From: Wyeomyia smithii
Lineage: Eukaryota > Arthropoda > Insecta > Diptera > Culicidae
Assembly (NCBI RefSeq): GCF_029784165.1
Contig: NC_073695.1
Coordinates: forward strand, 9,957,786-10,021,785
Length of the DNA: 64,000 nt
Reading direction: 5' to 3'
Part shown: positions 11,905 through 23,900 of the stretch, piece after piece
Numbering within the stretch: position 1 is the first letter of the stretch
How the letters are laid out: the number at the start of each line of letters is the position of its first letter
The notes under the pieces: model-generated
Told to the model about the DNA's origin: nothing
Seen by the model: the letters and a program-made list of their open reading frames with translations, nothing else
Database searches by the model: none
Program-made: the position numbers and the translations under genes

Positions 11905-12010
11905 TGATCATGACGTAAGATGCTGGCCCAACAAGCCAGTCATCCTGTGTTCGACTCCCGTCTGTTAGTGTCAATAGAGCATCTGTAAGTATATTCAGGC
12001 ATTAATTCAA
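11905..12010 (+). repeat. tRNA-derived SINE head
   Basis: TGGCCCAACAAGCCAG (about 11923-11938) resembles an RNA polymerase III A box and GTTCGACTCCC (about 11949-11959) a B box, at SINE-like spacing. It is followed by CTGTTAGTGT. The same three words occur in inverse orientation at 35640-35830, which supports one SINE family. It does not fold as an intact tRNA. Confidence 0.6.
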
Positions 12011-12074
12011 TAAAAACTTTCATAAGTGAAGAAATATAAGTGACAAACATACCCTTTCTTCTGTGACATTGAGG

Positions 12075-12480
12075 TGCTTTGTAGAACATTAAATAAATTT
12101 TTGAGTATTAAAAAATTGTTGAAAATCGCTATAAAAAGTTATATTGAACAAATTGAGCTTAAGGGGCAAACTACAGAAAACGAATCCATTCAAATAGACA
12201 GATAGAATTATGGTCTTCAACAAAGTAGTTTATCATAAAATGTTACCTTTGCCAAATAAAGTGGATTTTTATGTGCAAAAATGAATAAAGTGATATTCGT
12301 TACTCACTTTTGGGTGAATCTTTCAAAAAAATTGCAGCTTTTTTCAATGTAGAACATGTAATGAAACAACTTTTCTGAAGACACTACGGCTCTGACATGA
12401 CATTTCTGGTCAAATTATTTCAATCGTTTCGTTTTTGCAGCGTAAGTGATGGAATGAAAGAGTATGAAAAAGAGTGACGA
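12075..12480 (+). repeat. Dispersed repeat, copy b
   Basis: Second, longer copy of the repeat at 11187-11470, with the same word order. The SINE head lies between the two copies. Confidence 0.55.
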
Positions 12481-12932
12481 AACAGCTTTTTGAGCTTTAG
12501 TTTAACCGAAATCCGCTCAATAGTAGCTTAATAAACTGTAAGCATACGAAAGTTTTTGTTGGGAAGCAATCAATCTCAGACTTCCGTACGTTTTCTGTTG
12601 TCAGGAGAGCTCGTCAAAGTACGCTCGGTCCGAAGCTGAAGCTAAACTAAAACCTACTCAGGGCCATAGACACGTTTATTAAGCAATGTTGAAGTTTCTT
12701 ACTTTGTAAACTGTGTGACCACAGCTCTTCCTTTTTATGCAAATGATTGAAAAGTGACTCTAAAAGTCGTTGAAAAACAAAAGTTTCTCACTAAATGCGA
12801 TTTTGATTATCGAGTTATTTTAAATAATGGAAATCAATAATCTCATTGAATTTTGTTTATTATTTAATTGAGTCATTTAGTAATATACAACACAAATCAA
12901 ATGATAATGTTTCATGTAATGACGCAAATGCA

Positions 12933-13084
12933 AATGCCCGGGCTTCCCGATTCAAGGGGCCCCCTAGTCCTGGGGCGACATTTTTTTTGCTCGTCACCTT
13001 CCAGAACGTTACCTCTAGGTGTAAATAAAAAAGGACCTCACAAACAAATTTGCTCCAAACCCTCAGCGCCTAAATCCGGCCCTG
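12933..13084 (-). mobile_element. Truncated hAT-type MITE, relative of the 4774 element
   Basis: Read on the minus strand from 13084, it begins CAGGGCCGGATTTAGGCGCT and later contains AGAGGTAAC, GACGAGCAAAAA and CCCAGGACTAGGGGGCC, in the same order as the element at 4774-5006. The other terminus is missing, so no target duplication can be confirmed. Its intact end abuts the fold-back that starts at about 13086. Confidence 0.75.
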
Positions 13085-13085
13085 A

Positions 13086-14276
13086 TTTCGACTTTCTAAA
13101 ATAATGTTTTCAGACTACCGAAACGTAATTTATGAAAAAATGACTTTTTCAAGCTACAAAACCACTTTTTTGCATTTTTTTCAACTTTGTTCGATTCCCA
13201 CATTTTTCCATATATTTTTTTATTTTTATGGGGTTGTTTTTGAATATTTTTCATGGCTTAGTTCAGTATCGCAATCCATTATTTGACTCACAGAGCTCAT
13301 TGAATACCGCAAAAAAGTGAATTTTTCCTATAAGTTTAGACAAAACCCTTCAAAACACATATAAAAGTTTGATCGAGAACTGAAATATGTACTTTTTGTC
13401 AAAAATGCCAACACCTTCATTGCACTGCGTTTTATTTTGCCGTTTTTGTGCTATTAATTTAATAGTGATTGAAATGTTGATTATAGCCTTAAAGAATGTT
13501 TGGAAAAGTCTCAGGATATTCTAAAATGCATCTTTCAATGTAGAAAGATGAGTGATCAATCCACCAATGAGTAAGATAAAAAATTTACTTTTCAATCAAA
13601 TTAAGATAGACGCAAGGTGTCTTCGACAAAATTTTAGGTTATCTTATCACAAGAAACTTCGCTTAAGACATCATGTTTCTATCTATTACATATTACGAGC
13701 AACATAACGTTTTCTATTACAAGGCACTAAAAATCACAATTTTCGTTCTAGTTTTGTTCGCAGATTTTTCCGAATTTTTAAACCTTCTACCAAGTTATCA
13801 GCCACCCAAAAATGCTTTGTTTTCTGAAAATTGTTATTTTTTATCTCCCAAAATGAAACAGTTATTTGACATATTTGTCAAACGCATAGTTTCCAGTCAC
13901 TTATAAAAATGCCAATATCTCAGTCCCCCGATTAGATATCATGGATCTTCTTTCATATAAATTTTCGTCATAAATTCCGCTTTGCAGTAAAAATTTCAGT
14001 TCTTAATCAAAACAAATTTTATTTGTGTTTTGAAGGGTTTAATCTGAAAATTATGAAAAAAATATTTTTCTCTGATGTTCAATGGGCTCTGTGAGTCAAA
14101 TAACTAAATAGGATGCTAAACTAAACCATGCAAAATTTTCAAAAACAACCCCGCAGAGATTAAAAATATATGGGAAAATGTAGGCATCGAACAGAATTGA
14201 TAAAAGTGCAAAAGAGTGGTTTTGTAGCATAAAAATCTTTGGACAACCTGAAAACAATTTTTTAGAAAGTCGCACT
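13086..14276. mobile_element. Fold-back (long inverted repeat) element, about 1.2 kb
   Basis: The arm at about 13086-13400 is the reverse complement of the arm at about 13985-14276. Shared landmarks in mirror order are CGACTTTCTAAAA, CTACAAAACCACT, TTTTGCA, GTTCGAT, CCATATATTTTT, GGGGTTGTTTTTGAA, ATTTGACTCACAGAGC and ACCCTTCAAAACACA. The roughly 585-bp centre is unrelated between arms. No open reading frame with a transposase motif was found. Confidence 0.8.
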
Positions 14277-14279
14277 GTT

Positions 14280-15190
14280 CCACAAAAATGCTATAAATAA
14301 TATTAACTTTTATTTAGGGCTGAACATCTTGTCTTTTGCAACATAGATTTTTTTGAGACACCCTAATGCAGAGGTCAACTGGAGGAAGATCAAGCCTAAA
14401 ACTGAGGTTGATTGTTAGGCTCTACATTTTTTAATAGTACACTTTGCATCACAATTCACAGGAGAGAAATCAGATTTTACCTCGAAAAATGACCTTCAAA
14501 CTCGTATTACTCAGTAAATACATGGAAATGGGTTAAGGTGAACTTATAGCTAGTTTTACAATCGATTGCAGTAAAAGTGAAGGATATCCGATAGGAACTG
14601 ACTGAGTTTTAGGCATTTGAATGTTGACAATTTTCGTGACGCTGCACTTCTCTCTCAGTTTTTTTAGACTTTGACTTTCCTCCACCTCATTATTATATTC
14701 CTCCAGCATATTATTCTAACTCTATCACTGGACTAGAGTGGCGTATCTAAGATTTTCTACTGATGGAGTTCGGATAATAATATATAACTTTCAAGAATAT
14801 CGAAGAAAGGTTGGTTGATAGATAAAGTGTTCTAAATCATTGACATTTATGTAGCAAAACGGGACTAGAAAAACCGTTCACGTCACTAACTCTCAATATA
14901 GGTGACATTGTAGTAGATGTATAAGAGCGGGAGCCTTGAAGTGAGAGAATAAAAGATACCAACGTAAACATGAAATGTTTTTATGTATTAATAATCGATA
15001 CCAGTACGTGTTTTTAAAATTACGTAGTTCATTCAATGGTTAAATCGAGAAAAACTATTTTTTATCACATGACATAAACAGCAGATTGCCAATGAAAATC
15101 GACATTTCAAATTTCGTTTAATGATAGTGCTTAAAAGTGAAAAATTTCGGCTCAATATATCATGGAAATCGTCTGGAATGGAATTTCGAG
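14280..15190. other. AT-rich stretch, nothing assigned
   Basis: No recognisable gene or repeat partner between the fold-back and the (TA)n tract. Confidence 0.4.
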
Positions 15191-15191
15191 A

Positions 15192-15192
<1 letters not shown>

Positions 15193-15281
<89 letters not shown>
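15193..15281. repeat. (TA)n microsatellite, about 44 units, at a LINE 3' end
   Basis: An uninterrupted alternating T-A tract. It directly abuts the 3' side of the minus-strand LOA-like LINE, so it is best read as that element's simple-sequence tail, later expanded by slippage. Long Tyr-Ile open frames on both strands here are artefacts of the repeat. Confidence 0.9.
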
Positions 15282-15282
<1 letters not shown>

Positions 15283-15286
<4 letters not shown>

Positions 15287-17555
15287 TATGCCTGAAGGGC
15301 ACTGGGTACTGAAATGCCACTGCGACATTCTTGCTGATTGTCTTTTGTGGCGGGCCCCGATTGCTGTGCACAGGTTACGGATTGCTCGTACTCATTGATG
15401 GAGTAGAACTGTTTTGTTGTAAAGCTGTACCCCAATTAGGTACAACATAGTTGATGAAACTAATGACCTGCTTGGGATTGGAACTCCATACTTGGTATGG
15501 AGTTAAAAGGTAACTTCCTAAGAAGTTGTACCTAGAGGAAGCAAGAGCTTCGCAAGAGCAAAGCAAATGCTCTGAACTCTCTGGTTCAGATTTGCAGAAT
15601 CGGCAGGTGTCGTTCAACACTACGCCGATTTTCTTTAAATGATAAAAAGCCGGTGAGGAGTCCCGTGATTATCCGTAGGTCACTACGATTTAGACTAAGT
15701 AGCTTTCTGGCGGGTCGAGGGTTCGGATAGATAAACTGTTTAGCTTGTCTACAGCCCTGTGCCTGTTGCCATTGGAATACTATTTCTAGCCCTTCCCAAG
15801 TTGGTAGTTCGCTTTTGATAGCGGAAATGGACGTACCCAGAAACGGCTCGGGGCCAATAAACCGCTGAGCTGATCCCTGTCTTGCTAGGTAGTCAGCGTG
15901 TTCATTACCCTCGACTCCGCAGTGTCCGGGCACCCAAAACAGAAAAACTGAATTCTGTCGGAAAAGTTCCCGTAGAGTTTCAATGCATTCCCAAACAAGT
16001 TTGGAAGCGCATTTGACGGACTTAAGTGCTAGTAGTGCTGCTTGACTGTCCGAGAATATACCGATTTTCTCATGTCTGTAGTTGCGTTGCAGCCATATTT
16101 TTGCGCAGATATATATGGCATATACCTCTGCTTGAAAAACGGTGGGCCATTTTCCCAGAGAAAACGTTTCCCTGATACCGGGTCCGTATATACCAGATCC
16201 CGTTAGGGATCCCATTTTTGAGCCGTCCGTATAAAAATTGACGATGCCAGGTGGAAGATTAGGCCCTCCATTGTTCCACATAGAGCGGTTTTTTTCAATC
16301 ACTCTATATGGAATATCCATGTTGGTCCTAACGTCCATCCAGTCGGAGACTGTGGTTAATAGCGAAATTAGTTTGAACTCCCTAAGTATGCGAAGATGGC
16401 CGATTTGGTCCCCTTCAAGTATAGTTTTCCTCCTTTGCAACATTAGAGCGCCAAGCTCTGCTTCCTTTTTCACATGAAGATGTAGGGGTAGTAGGCAAAG
16501 CATAGCTTCCATGGCTGCAGTTGGAGTTGTTCGCATAGCGCTGGTAACCGAAAGACATGCAAGTCTTTGAACTTTTTTGAGTTGGGCTTGCGCAGTCACT
16601 TCGTTCACCTTAGGCCACCACACTAGGGCAGCATAGGTGATTCTTGGTCGGGCAATGGTCTTGTTAGACCAGAGTGCCAAGGCTGGTTTCAGTCCCCAGG
16701 TCTTACCGAACAAAGTTCTGCAGGCCCAGATCGCTGAGATCGCTTTCTTGGCGGCATGATCCAGTTGTGCAGACCAGTTCAGTTTCTTGTCCAGAATAAT
16801 TCCGAGATATTTGACTTCATTGCTGAAGCCCAGTCTAACTCCATTCAGTATTGGAGGAGTGATGGAGATCGTCCTTCGTCTGCCGAATGGAATTAGGACT
16901 GTTTTTAAGGGGTTTATGTTTAGACCTTCCTGTAAACACCATGAAATGGTGGTATTCAGAGCCGTTTGCATTCGGCTCGACAGAGTTGCGTCATCTTTAC
17001 CTCTGACGATGAGGACGATGTCATCGGCGTATCCAATGACCTCGTAACCAAGCTGTGAAAGCTTGTTGAGAAGTGCGTCGACAACTAGTGACCATAACAA
17101 GGGCGAGAGAACTCCTCCTTGCGGGCATCCCTTGATCACTGACATTTTTACAGACGAATCTCCCAAGGTTGCTGTGATCACTCTGCTAGAGAGCATTGCG
17201 TGTATCCAGCTCCTTGACGTGTGGTCGATTCCCTTATGAGAAAGAGCCGTATCAATTGATGCAAAGGACGTGTTATCGAAGGCCCCTTCAGTATCAAGAA
17301 AGGCACATAGCGCCGTCTCCTGATAACTCAGGGACTTTTCAATCAACGTCACTAAGCTGTGAAGAGCAGTTTCTGCTGACTTGCCGCATTGATAGGCATG
17401 GTGGTTCTCATCACGTATATATTTATTCATTATTTCCTCCATCAACTTGAGAAGTGATGAAGTCAGACTTATGGGCCTGAAAGTTTTAGGTAGGGTTTTT
17501 GAGAGTATATCTACTTCTGAAACAGAAACTACAGCATGGCTTCTTTTTCAAAAAA
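15283..17555 (-). mobile_element. LOA-like non-LTR retrotransposon, 5'-truncated
   Basis: Minus-strand LINE carrying the C-terminal part of reverse transcriptase, a full RNase H domain, a Cys/His motif, a short 3' UTR and a (TA)n tail. It is a different family from the LINEs at 1-4.3 and 25.5-31.3 kb. RNase H, the GCPQGGVLSPLLW motif and the overall architecture suit the LOA clade (Lian-type elements are known from Aedes); R1-like is the alternative. An RTE-type LINE inserted at its upstream side, at 17565/18344. Confidence 0.8.
15375..17550 (-). pseudogene. LOA-like ORF2 C-terminal part: RT and RNase H, one frameshift
   Basis: Encodes the replication enzyme of the element. Visible from the start: FRPISLTSSLLKLME (RT fingers), motif A FLDTEGAFDN, motif B GCPQGGVLSPLLW, motif C YADDIVLI, the thumb (KYLGIILDKKLNW), then RNase H with FYTDGSKMGS, AEVYAI, FSDSQAAL and WVPGHCGVEGNEHADYLAR. 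All RNase H acidic residues are present. At 15644-15648 a run of five A (T on the coding strand) has one base too many; beyond it the frame shifts to CRFCKSEPESSEHLLCSC, the usual C-terminal Cys/His motif, ending at 15375. Otherwise about 620 codons stay open, so this copy is fairly young. Upstream of about 17540 the reading decays. Confidence 0.85.
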
Positions 17556-17565
17556 AGGTATACTC

Positions 17566-18343
17566 TTACTTACTTACTTACTTAGATGGCCGTACGTCCT
17601 AAGACATGGCCTGCATAACGTGGTTCCACCAATTCACTCGGTCCATGGCTGCCTGCCTACAGTTCCGCGGGCACCCGGTACTCTGCAGATCGTGCTCTTC
17701 CTGGTCCAACCATCTCGCTCGTTGCGCCCCTCCCCTTCTCGTTCCCGCCGGATTTGAAGCAAACATCAATTTTGCGGGGTAGCTATCCGGCATTCTAGCT
17801 ACATGCCCTGCCAAGTGTATCCTTCCAGCTCTAGCCACTTTCTGAATACTGGGTTCACTGTAGAGGCACGTAAGCTCGTGGTTTATCCTACGCCTCCACA
17901 CTCCGTTCTCCTGCACACCGGCAAAGATGGTTCTTAGCACCCGACGTTTAAAAACTCCGAGTGCTCGCAAGTCCTCCTTGAGCATTGTCCACGTCTCATG
18001 TCCGTAGAGAACGACCGGTCTTATTAGCGTTTTGTACAGGATACACTTGGTGCGAAGACTCAGATTTTGCGACCGTAGTTTTTTTATGGAGCCCATAGTA
18101 CGCACGACTTCCACTGATTATACGTCTCCTTATCTCCCGGCTAGTCTCGTTGTTCTCAGTTACCAGAGAGCCGAGGTATACAAACTCGTCGACCACCTCG
18201 AACTCATCCCCGTCGATTGTTACCGTATTGCCTAGGCGTGCCCTGTCGTGCTCGAGCCCATCCTAGTTTTTGACGTATTAATCTTCAGTCCGATCCTATC
18301 TGCTTCACGTTTCAGTCGGGTATACTGGTCTGCCACCGGAAGT
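17566..18343 (-). mobile_element. RTE-type LINE, 5'-truncated, with 10-bp target duplication
   Basis: The 778-bp insertion is bounded by AGGTATACTC at 17556-17565 and at 18344-18353. Its low-coordinate end is a (TTAC)n tract on the + strand, i.e. a (TAAG)n tail on the coding strand. RTE-clade elements end in such short tandem repeats rather than poly(A). The minus strand at 17599-18196 encodes the C-terminal reverse-transcriptase region (YKTLIRPVVLYGHETWT, FKRRVLRTIF, GHVARMPD). The target lies in or at the edge of the LOA-like LINE, so this insertion is the younger. Confidence 0.85.
17599..18200 (-). pseudogene. RTE-type reverse transcriptase C-terminus
   Basis: A 171-codon open frame (17599-18114) holds the region after the RT palm: a LY-KTLIRPV-YG-ETW motif, an FKRRVLRTIF motif, a WRRRINHEL motif and an AGHVARMPD motif, in the order usual for RTE-like ORF2 C-termini. 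It ends in a normal stop about 30 bp before the tandem tail. An overlapping frame at 17996-18196 (VYLGSLVT) continues the homology upstream, so there is one frameshift near 18110. Catalytic motifs A-C lie upstream and were never copied here. Confidence 0.8.
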
Positions 18344-18353
18344 AGGTATACTC

Positions 18354-18714
18354 ACAAAATTACATTCTCGACGATTTCCATAGTATTACATCGGCGGAAT
18401 AAAGTGCTGATGATAGACACCTTGTTTCCCTTGGAAAACACAGATGGTCGCATTGCAGTGAGTTAAGCAGAGAAACGAAAAAAATCTCTGCAGGTTAGCA
18501 TTAAGTATAATTTGCTTAATAAAATTAATCTAGTAACAGGCTTTTTTCCAGGTGGCCGTTATTTTCTCCACTCAAACGGGGACTCAAGTATAACAAGTCC
18601 TTGGCGAAGGTTTGAAATATTAACTTATTAATTGCAATTGGTCTTCGGAAAGTTGTGTCTCGAAGTAGTCAAAAAAAATATTAGAAATATCGAAATCATG
18701 GAACTTACTAAATG
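18354..18714. other. Stretch without an assigned gene
   Basis: It may contain further decayed LOA-like sequence immediately after the target duplication, but the reading is too poor to call. Confidence 0.35.
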
Positions 18715-18975
18715 TAAGATCGGACTAAAACGGGGTGACGCAAAGCGATCGAATTTTGACCTTGAAAAATTCGAAAAATCACCAAAATCGAGAATTTTTC
18801 CTTCAGATGATACCAGATCTGGACGTTTCATGCATTTTAGAGCCATCTGGGAGCAGAAAAAATATCGCAAACCGAAATTTCTTGCACCCCACTCCGTTGG
18901 GTTAATTTTTGTATTTTCAAAGGCCAAAATTCAATCGCTTTCCGCCACCCCGTTTTTGGTCCGATCGAGCTGAAA
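18715..18975. mobile_element. Short inverted-repeat element (MITE-like), about 260 bp
   Basis: GATCGGACTAAAACGGGGTG at about 18719 and the inverse of GATCGGACCAAAAACGGGGTG at the other end (about 18955-18975) define arms of about 55 bp, which continue with CGxAAAGCGATxGAATTTTG. There is no coding content. Exact termini and target duplication are not resolved. Confidence 0.7.
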
Positions 18976-18979
18976 TTTT

Positions 18980-19477
18980 GCCACACAGACAACACACAGA
19001 TTCATAAAATTGTCGAATCGCACCAGATCCGGACGGAATCACATACGTCCGAACATGTTTATTGTTACAAACATGCTTGTATGACGGTGCTTCATACACA
19101 TACGGGAGATCCAAAGTCTAGCGCTGTGGAAGATGATCTCCAATCGCCAGTCCTATGTTGGTCGGGCTACTATGAAAGGTTGCCGTGATTTCAAAATCAC
19201 CGTCAGCTGCGCTACGACTTGCCGCAGCTCTGCTTGCTGCTGGTCGATCCAGTTTCCGGTAAATTGTACACTTGTCACAGTGTTCGGTTTTACAATCTAT
19301 TTTCTATTTGGGGCCCCAAACAATCCTAAATTTATCGGAAGTCGATTGGTTTTGTCTCCGCTTAGCGCATTGCATTTCAAATTTTTATGGAGATTTGTAT
19401 GGAAAAACCAACTTTTTTGCATTTTTTATTCTAAAGAGCTCAAAATGGATCAAACCACATGTTTCATGATTCCAGAT
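18980..19477. other. Stretch without an assigned gene
   Basis: Open frames of 65-121 codons exist but lack motifs and codon-use support. Confidence 0.35.
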
Positions 19478-19895
19478 GGTAGGTTTTTTGATGCTTAACA
19501 ACTTGTTTGAAGATAATAAAGAGCTAAAGTGTCCCAAAAATTACTAGAGCTGTTCGAAGTTGATTATGTCGATATTTATGTTGCAAATCATGTTTTCTGC
19601 CAACACTGCAAGTGTAGCGGCGTCAGTCGGATTTCCATCAGAAGTGACCTTCGAAACGCGTTGTAGATTCTACCTACGCCTAGAGTATTGACCTAAATTA
19701 GTTTGCTTGATCTAGCTGAATGTATAAACTTGTTAGGACATATTCCTTCTGATGGGACTCCTGACGCCGGTACAAGGGTAATGTTGACATAAAACAAGAT
19801 TTTCTGCATTCAAATCGACATAGTCAATTTTGAAAAGCTATAGCTCTTCTTAGGGACATTCTAGTTCTTCAGTGTCTTCTGCAAAGTTGTAAGGC
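19478..19895. mobile_element. Inverted-repeat element, about 420 bp
   Basis: Arms of roughly 160-180 bp, about 19478-19660 and 19735-19895, mirror each other through AGAGCT, TATGTCGAT, ATGTTTTCTGCC/CAGAAAATCTTG-type words, GGCGTCAG and CCATCAGAAG. Divergence between the arms is considerable, so it is old. Confidence 0.65.
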
Positions 19896-20477
19896 ATCTA
19901 AAATACATCTAAAATAATTTTAGTGGCTACTGGAGGATAGAAAGTAGTGAAGTTTGATTAGTTTAATTTGGACTGAGACTGGGAGTAATGCCTGATATTT
20001 ATCCTGGTTTGAGCTCTGATTGGTGGAAATTTGCGCTCAAAACAAGGCTCTACGTTTTTCAACAATACAATAGTTAGTATTATAAAATTCCAGTTTTTCA
20101 AATTTTGGTGGTGGCATCGCTAATTGCTAATTTGTCAATCGATCGTTGTAGAAAATCCGTCGAAAACTGACTGATTTTCAAGTTTTGAGGTGCTTTTTGT
20201 ATTTTAATTTGCACCCCTACGTTTCCGTAGGACATGATTTTCAATCTGGGCTCATTTTGGCATCTTTTTGACGTTTTCTTTAAAACGTGTTGTTTTTCTC
20301 ATTTTCGAGTTGGAACGTTTCTCTCCGATAGTTAAGTGCGAATGCGACTGACTTGCTGGACAGTTCAAGCCGCACTGATATCCACCACGATATAAATATG
20401 AATGTCAAAAACTGATAATCTGTTATCAAAAATTAAGTGAATTAGTCCTTTCGAGTCCTAATCGGAAACAACGACTC

Positions 20478-20907
20478 CCCGATCAGAAGGACAAAACAAA
20501 AATGAAACAGATGCTGTTAATTTGTTATGCGAAAAACCCATCAGGCTGTGTTTTCAATTTGATCCCGTTAGGTGTTAAAATAACAGAAATTATAACAAAA
20601 ACTATTCTGCTAGTATCAAACTTATATCAAACTTTGTTACTAACGAATCAGCTTTCTAACAAAATATGATAGTATATAGAACAGGTTTATAACAACCATT
20701 GTTACTAATAACATAGTTTGATAGAGACGAAATATTTGTAGATTTGGTTCAGAACAACTTCATTTCAGGGTTTGTTATGGTATCCCGTTCAGATTAATTG
20801 ATGATGTCAAAAGCATATGGAAAAATACAAATTCGTATCAAAATATGTTATTTGTATCTCGTGTAGATAGATTTTTGAATTTTTTTAGTTATGCTCGTCT
20901 GATCGGG
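20478..20907. mobile_element. MITE with CCCGATCAGA terminal inverted repeats
   Basis: The 430-bp element begins CCCGATCAGAAGGACAAAAC and ends with the inverse of CCCGATCAGACGAGCATAAC, with at least 10 perfect terminal bases. The interior is rich in TGTTATxACTA-like words. No target duplication is evident and there is no open frame. Confidence 0.75.
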
Positions 20908-23900
20908 TCTGAAACGCATTTTAATTAAAAAAAGTACTAGGAGCCCTTTCGAATTTATGCCGTTTCCCTTAACCTTTCCAGCTCAATAATCATATCACAT
21001 ATCGCGATCTGAACCGATACGTATCTCGCAGCCGAATCCCGATCCGTGTTCACTACCATTCTTATCAACACGCACAGCAACAGCATCAGCAAAAGGGGGA
21101 CATAAACATTCGCTACGGATTCAATTATAGCACCGCAGGAATCACCCAGCTACTGCTGTGCTACGCACAGAACGAGCCTCACCGACGGGGGACCGAAAAC
21201 AGTATCATTAATTGCGTTTCCTGACCTCTGACCGGAAGAAGAATTGCAGATTTCCTCCCCGAAATAGGTGCACTGAACCATACTTCATTCCGTTCATCCA
21301 TATGCGAATCCATATCCCCCTTCTGCCCTCGATGGCAGCGAAGTTGATGAGGACGACAATGGGCAATTGAAAGGTCCCCTTCTCGCGCTGCCGCTTGATC
21401 TGGACCATTTATCTCCGAACCGTCCTGCGGCCATTAAAATCTATTTTGCTCCCTTCTGGTACTCGGATTTGGCTTCGAAAAGAAGCCGGCAGCTCATTAT
21501 CGTAGAAATGGAAAGAATAAAAAAGGGATACCCGCATTGTTGTCATCGCTTCAGAATGTTGCCGTCGTCGTTGTTGTCGCCGCCGCCGTCGCCACCGAGG
21601 GATCGCGAAGACACGTGTCAAATTTCTCCCTCGGGTATTTAAAGAACCATCATCCCTCGCCACCCATCCGAGCCCTCTCGGCCGGTGTACGTCCTTTCGC
21701 GCTGGTTCTTCGAGATGATGAGCGTGATTATGATCCGTCGAAAGAAACTCCGGCTTCCCAGAGCCTGTGGTTGTGCGCGCGGTTTCTCTTCTCGGTTTGA
21801 GCTTTTTTTTTTCTTCGCCTCGTCTTCTTCCTTGTCACTCTGGCTGCTGCTGCTGCTGCTGCTGCTGCTGTCAGCACTGTCAACCGGCATGGTGTGCACT
21901 GGGCAGAATGACGATGGACAATTTCTTCGGAATTGGATGATCTGCGGTATGGAAAAAAAGTAGCATCCAAGCGCCAGCCGGGATGGAAATTGAGACGATA
22001 ATCAGCTCGATGACAATTTAATACAGTGTGGCAAATTGTCGTGTTTCCCCGGTTGGTGCGGTTTTTCGGAAATCGGAACGACACACGTCTTAGATTGAGA
22101 TTGATTCGCAGCCAGGAAATTCACTCTCGTGAATTTCTATGCATAAATATTACTGCCGAATAGGGAGGGGAGATGGTAACATTTGTTATTCAGTTTAGCA
22201 TCAAAACCAGCATGTTGGTATCTAATCGCCTGATACACACACAAACTAGAGTAGCATCAGTCAAACCGAGTGCATGTCGTAGTCAGTACTTAGAGCAGAA
22301 GTGCACTTTTATGGGTCATAAGAAATGGTACTTTAATCGCATTCACCACCATGAGTTGTTATGCATAGTAGACCCTTATAGGCTTCATCGGTAAATTAAT
22401 CCTCGCAAGTTGAGCGAAACACCTCACGTAGAATTACCTTACCCTGAGTAATCAAGCAAGAATTGTTTTCAAGTGATCCCGATTTTATAGATTGTCTGAA
22501 CAACGGGCAGCGGTGGAGGATATCAGCCGGTTCCATCGCACGCTCGTCTGATTGTGGTGGTTATGCGTTCACGGGACTACCTATTAGTGACCACGGTCTT
22601 CGCTAACGGAAACCAATATCTGCGGTAAGAGTCGTAGTTAGTTTCCGAAAACCAAAAATACGGCAACATAGACGTTAGAAACACCGCACGTCAGTCGTAG
22701 AGTGTAGGCGACCTCTCGCAAGTAGATACTACTGAGTCTATGCCAGACTGTGTAGAATAGTAATGACGAGGATCGAGCCGTTAACTTTTGTATGATGCTA
22801 GTTTTCTACTTACATTTTAGCAGCCATTATTCTACCATTCGAAGTTAAGGAATTTAAGAATTCAGTGATTCAATGATTATGAACAAATGACACTCAGAAA
22901 AACGATAAGTGATTTTCAATGCATTACCTACTTCCGGATATAATTCTGGATAACTTAGGTTGGGCTGACTATTCCCATGTTTTTCTTTCTTTAACTTTTT
23001 GCACTTGTTGTCGTGTGTTCAGTTTGGAGCCTGAACAATCAATTTATTTAGGTAATCAACGGTGTAATCAACGATCTCGGCTACGATTTCTGTTGCTGGT
23101 GTTCATTGATGGTTCCACTGATGGTATTTGTATCACATGTCCAGCTGACAGGATTCCGCCTCCTCAAACCCATCTGCAACAACATATTTAGCAGGAAATC
23201 TCGTATTAAGTAGAATTCCTGATAAACATTATCTATTTCGACGGATCCTAAAAAAAACACCTTAAAAATCTGAAAATTTTTATAAGAACCCTATTCATCA
23301 TTCCAATATGGTCAAATTCTTGATTATTATTAAAATAAATTGGAAAAAAATTAGGAGGTCATGGAAACTCGTAATAGCATTATTCCCTAAACACAATTAC
23401 CGTTTGTTGGCAGATACTTACTGTGATACTTTAATAAAATATTTTAAAAATATTGAAGATTGTGCATTTGATGGCAATTTAAGCGAGGTGTAGTTTTTTT
23501 GGTAATATTACCTCATTTTTTTCAATTTATTCATTAAACAGAAGCAATTCATTCTCCATCACTGTATATTTTCACTCGCACTCCGAGAAAAAATATTTAT
23601 TTCGGCTGTCTTACACAAACAAATCGATAGAAAAATGTTAATCGAACCTTACGTCGTAAAAACCAATTGCGGCGCCTGAACAAACATCAATGATTACTGC
23701 ATCTGCGACACTTCACATAAACATATATTCTTTTGCAACATTTTGGCTATTCTTTTGGTATAATTTTTGCTCTAACTTATAAGTTTTAAATTCTAAGAAA
23801 AATATTCACATTACCGAGAAGTGAACTTCAATCCTAATGGCTAAATTAGGACAATCCTAATTACCAATTATGGTCAAGGGAAATCGACACGGTAAAATAT

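Noticed and set aside
11905..12010. Possible tRNA gene
   Set aside because: A- and B-box-like words are present, but the acceptor and anticodon stems do not form; a SINE head fits better. The same applies at 35640-35830.
15033..15435. Four overlapping open frames on both strands with long Tyr-Ile repeats
   Set aside because: They are translations of the (TA)n tract and share no other coding evidence.
21367..22084. Several overlapping frames of 80-118 codons in the GC-richer island
   Set aside because: Compositional open frames on both strands with poly-Ala/poly-Ser from (CTG)n; no motif, splice site or start context.
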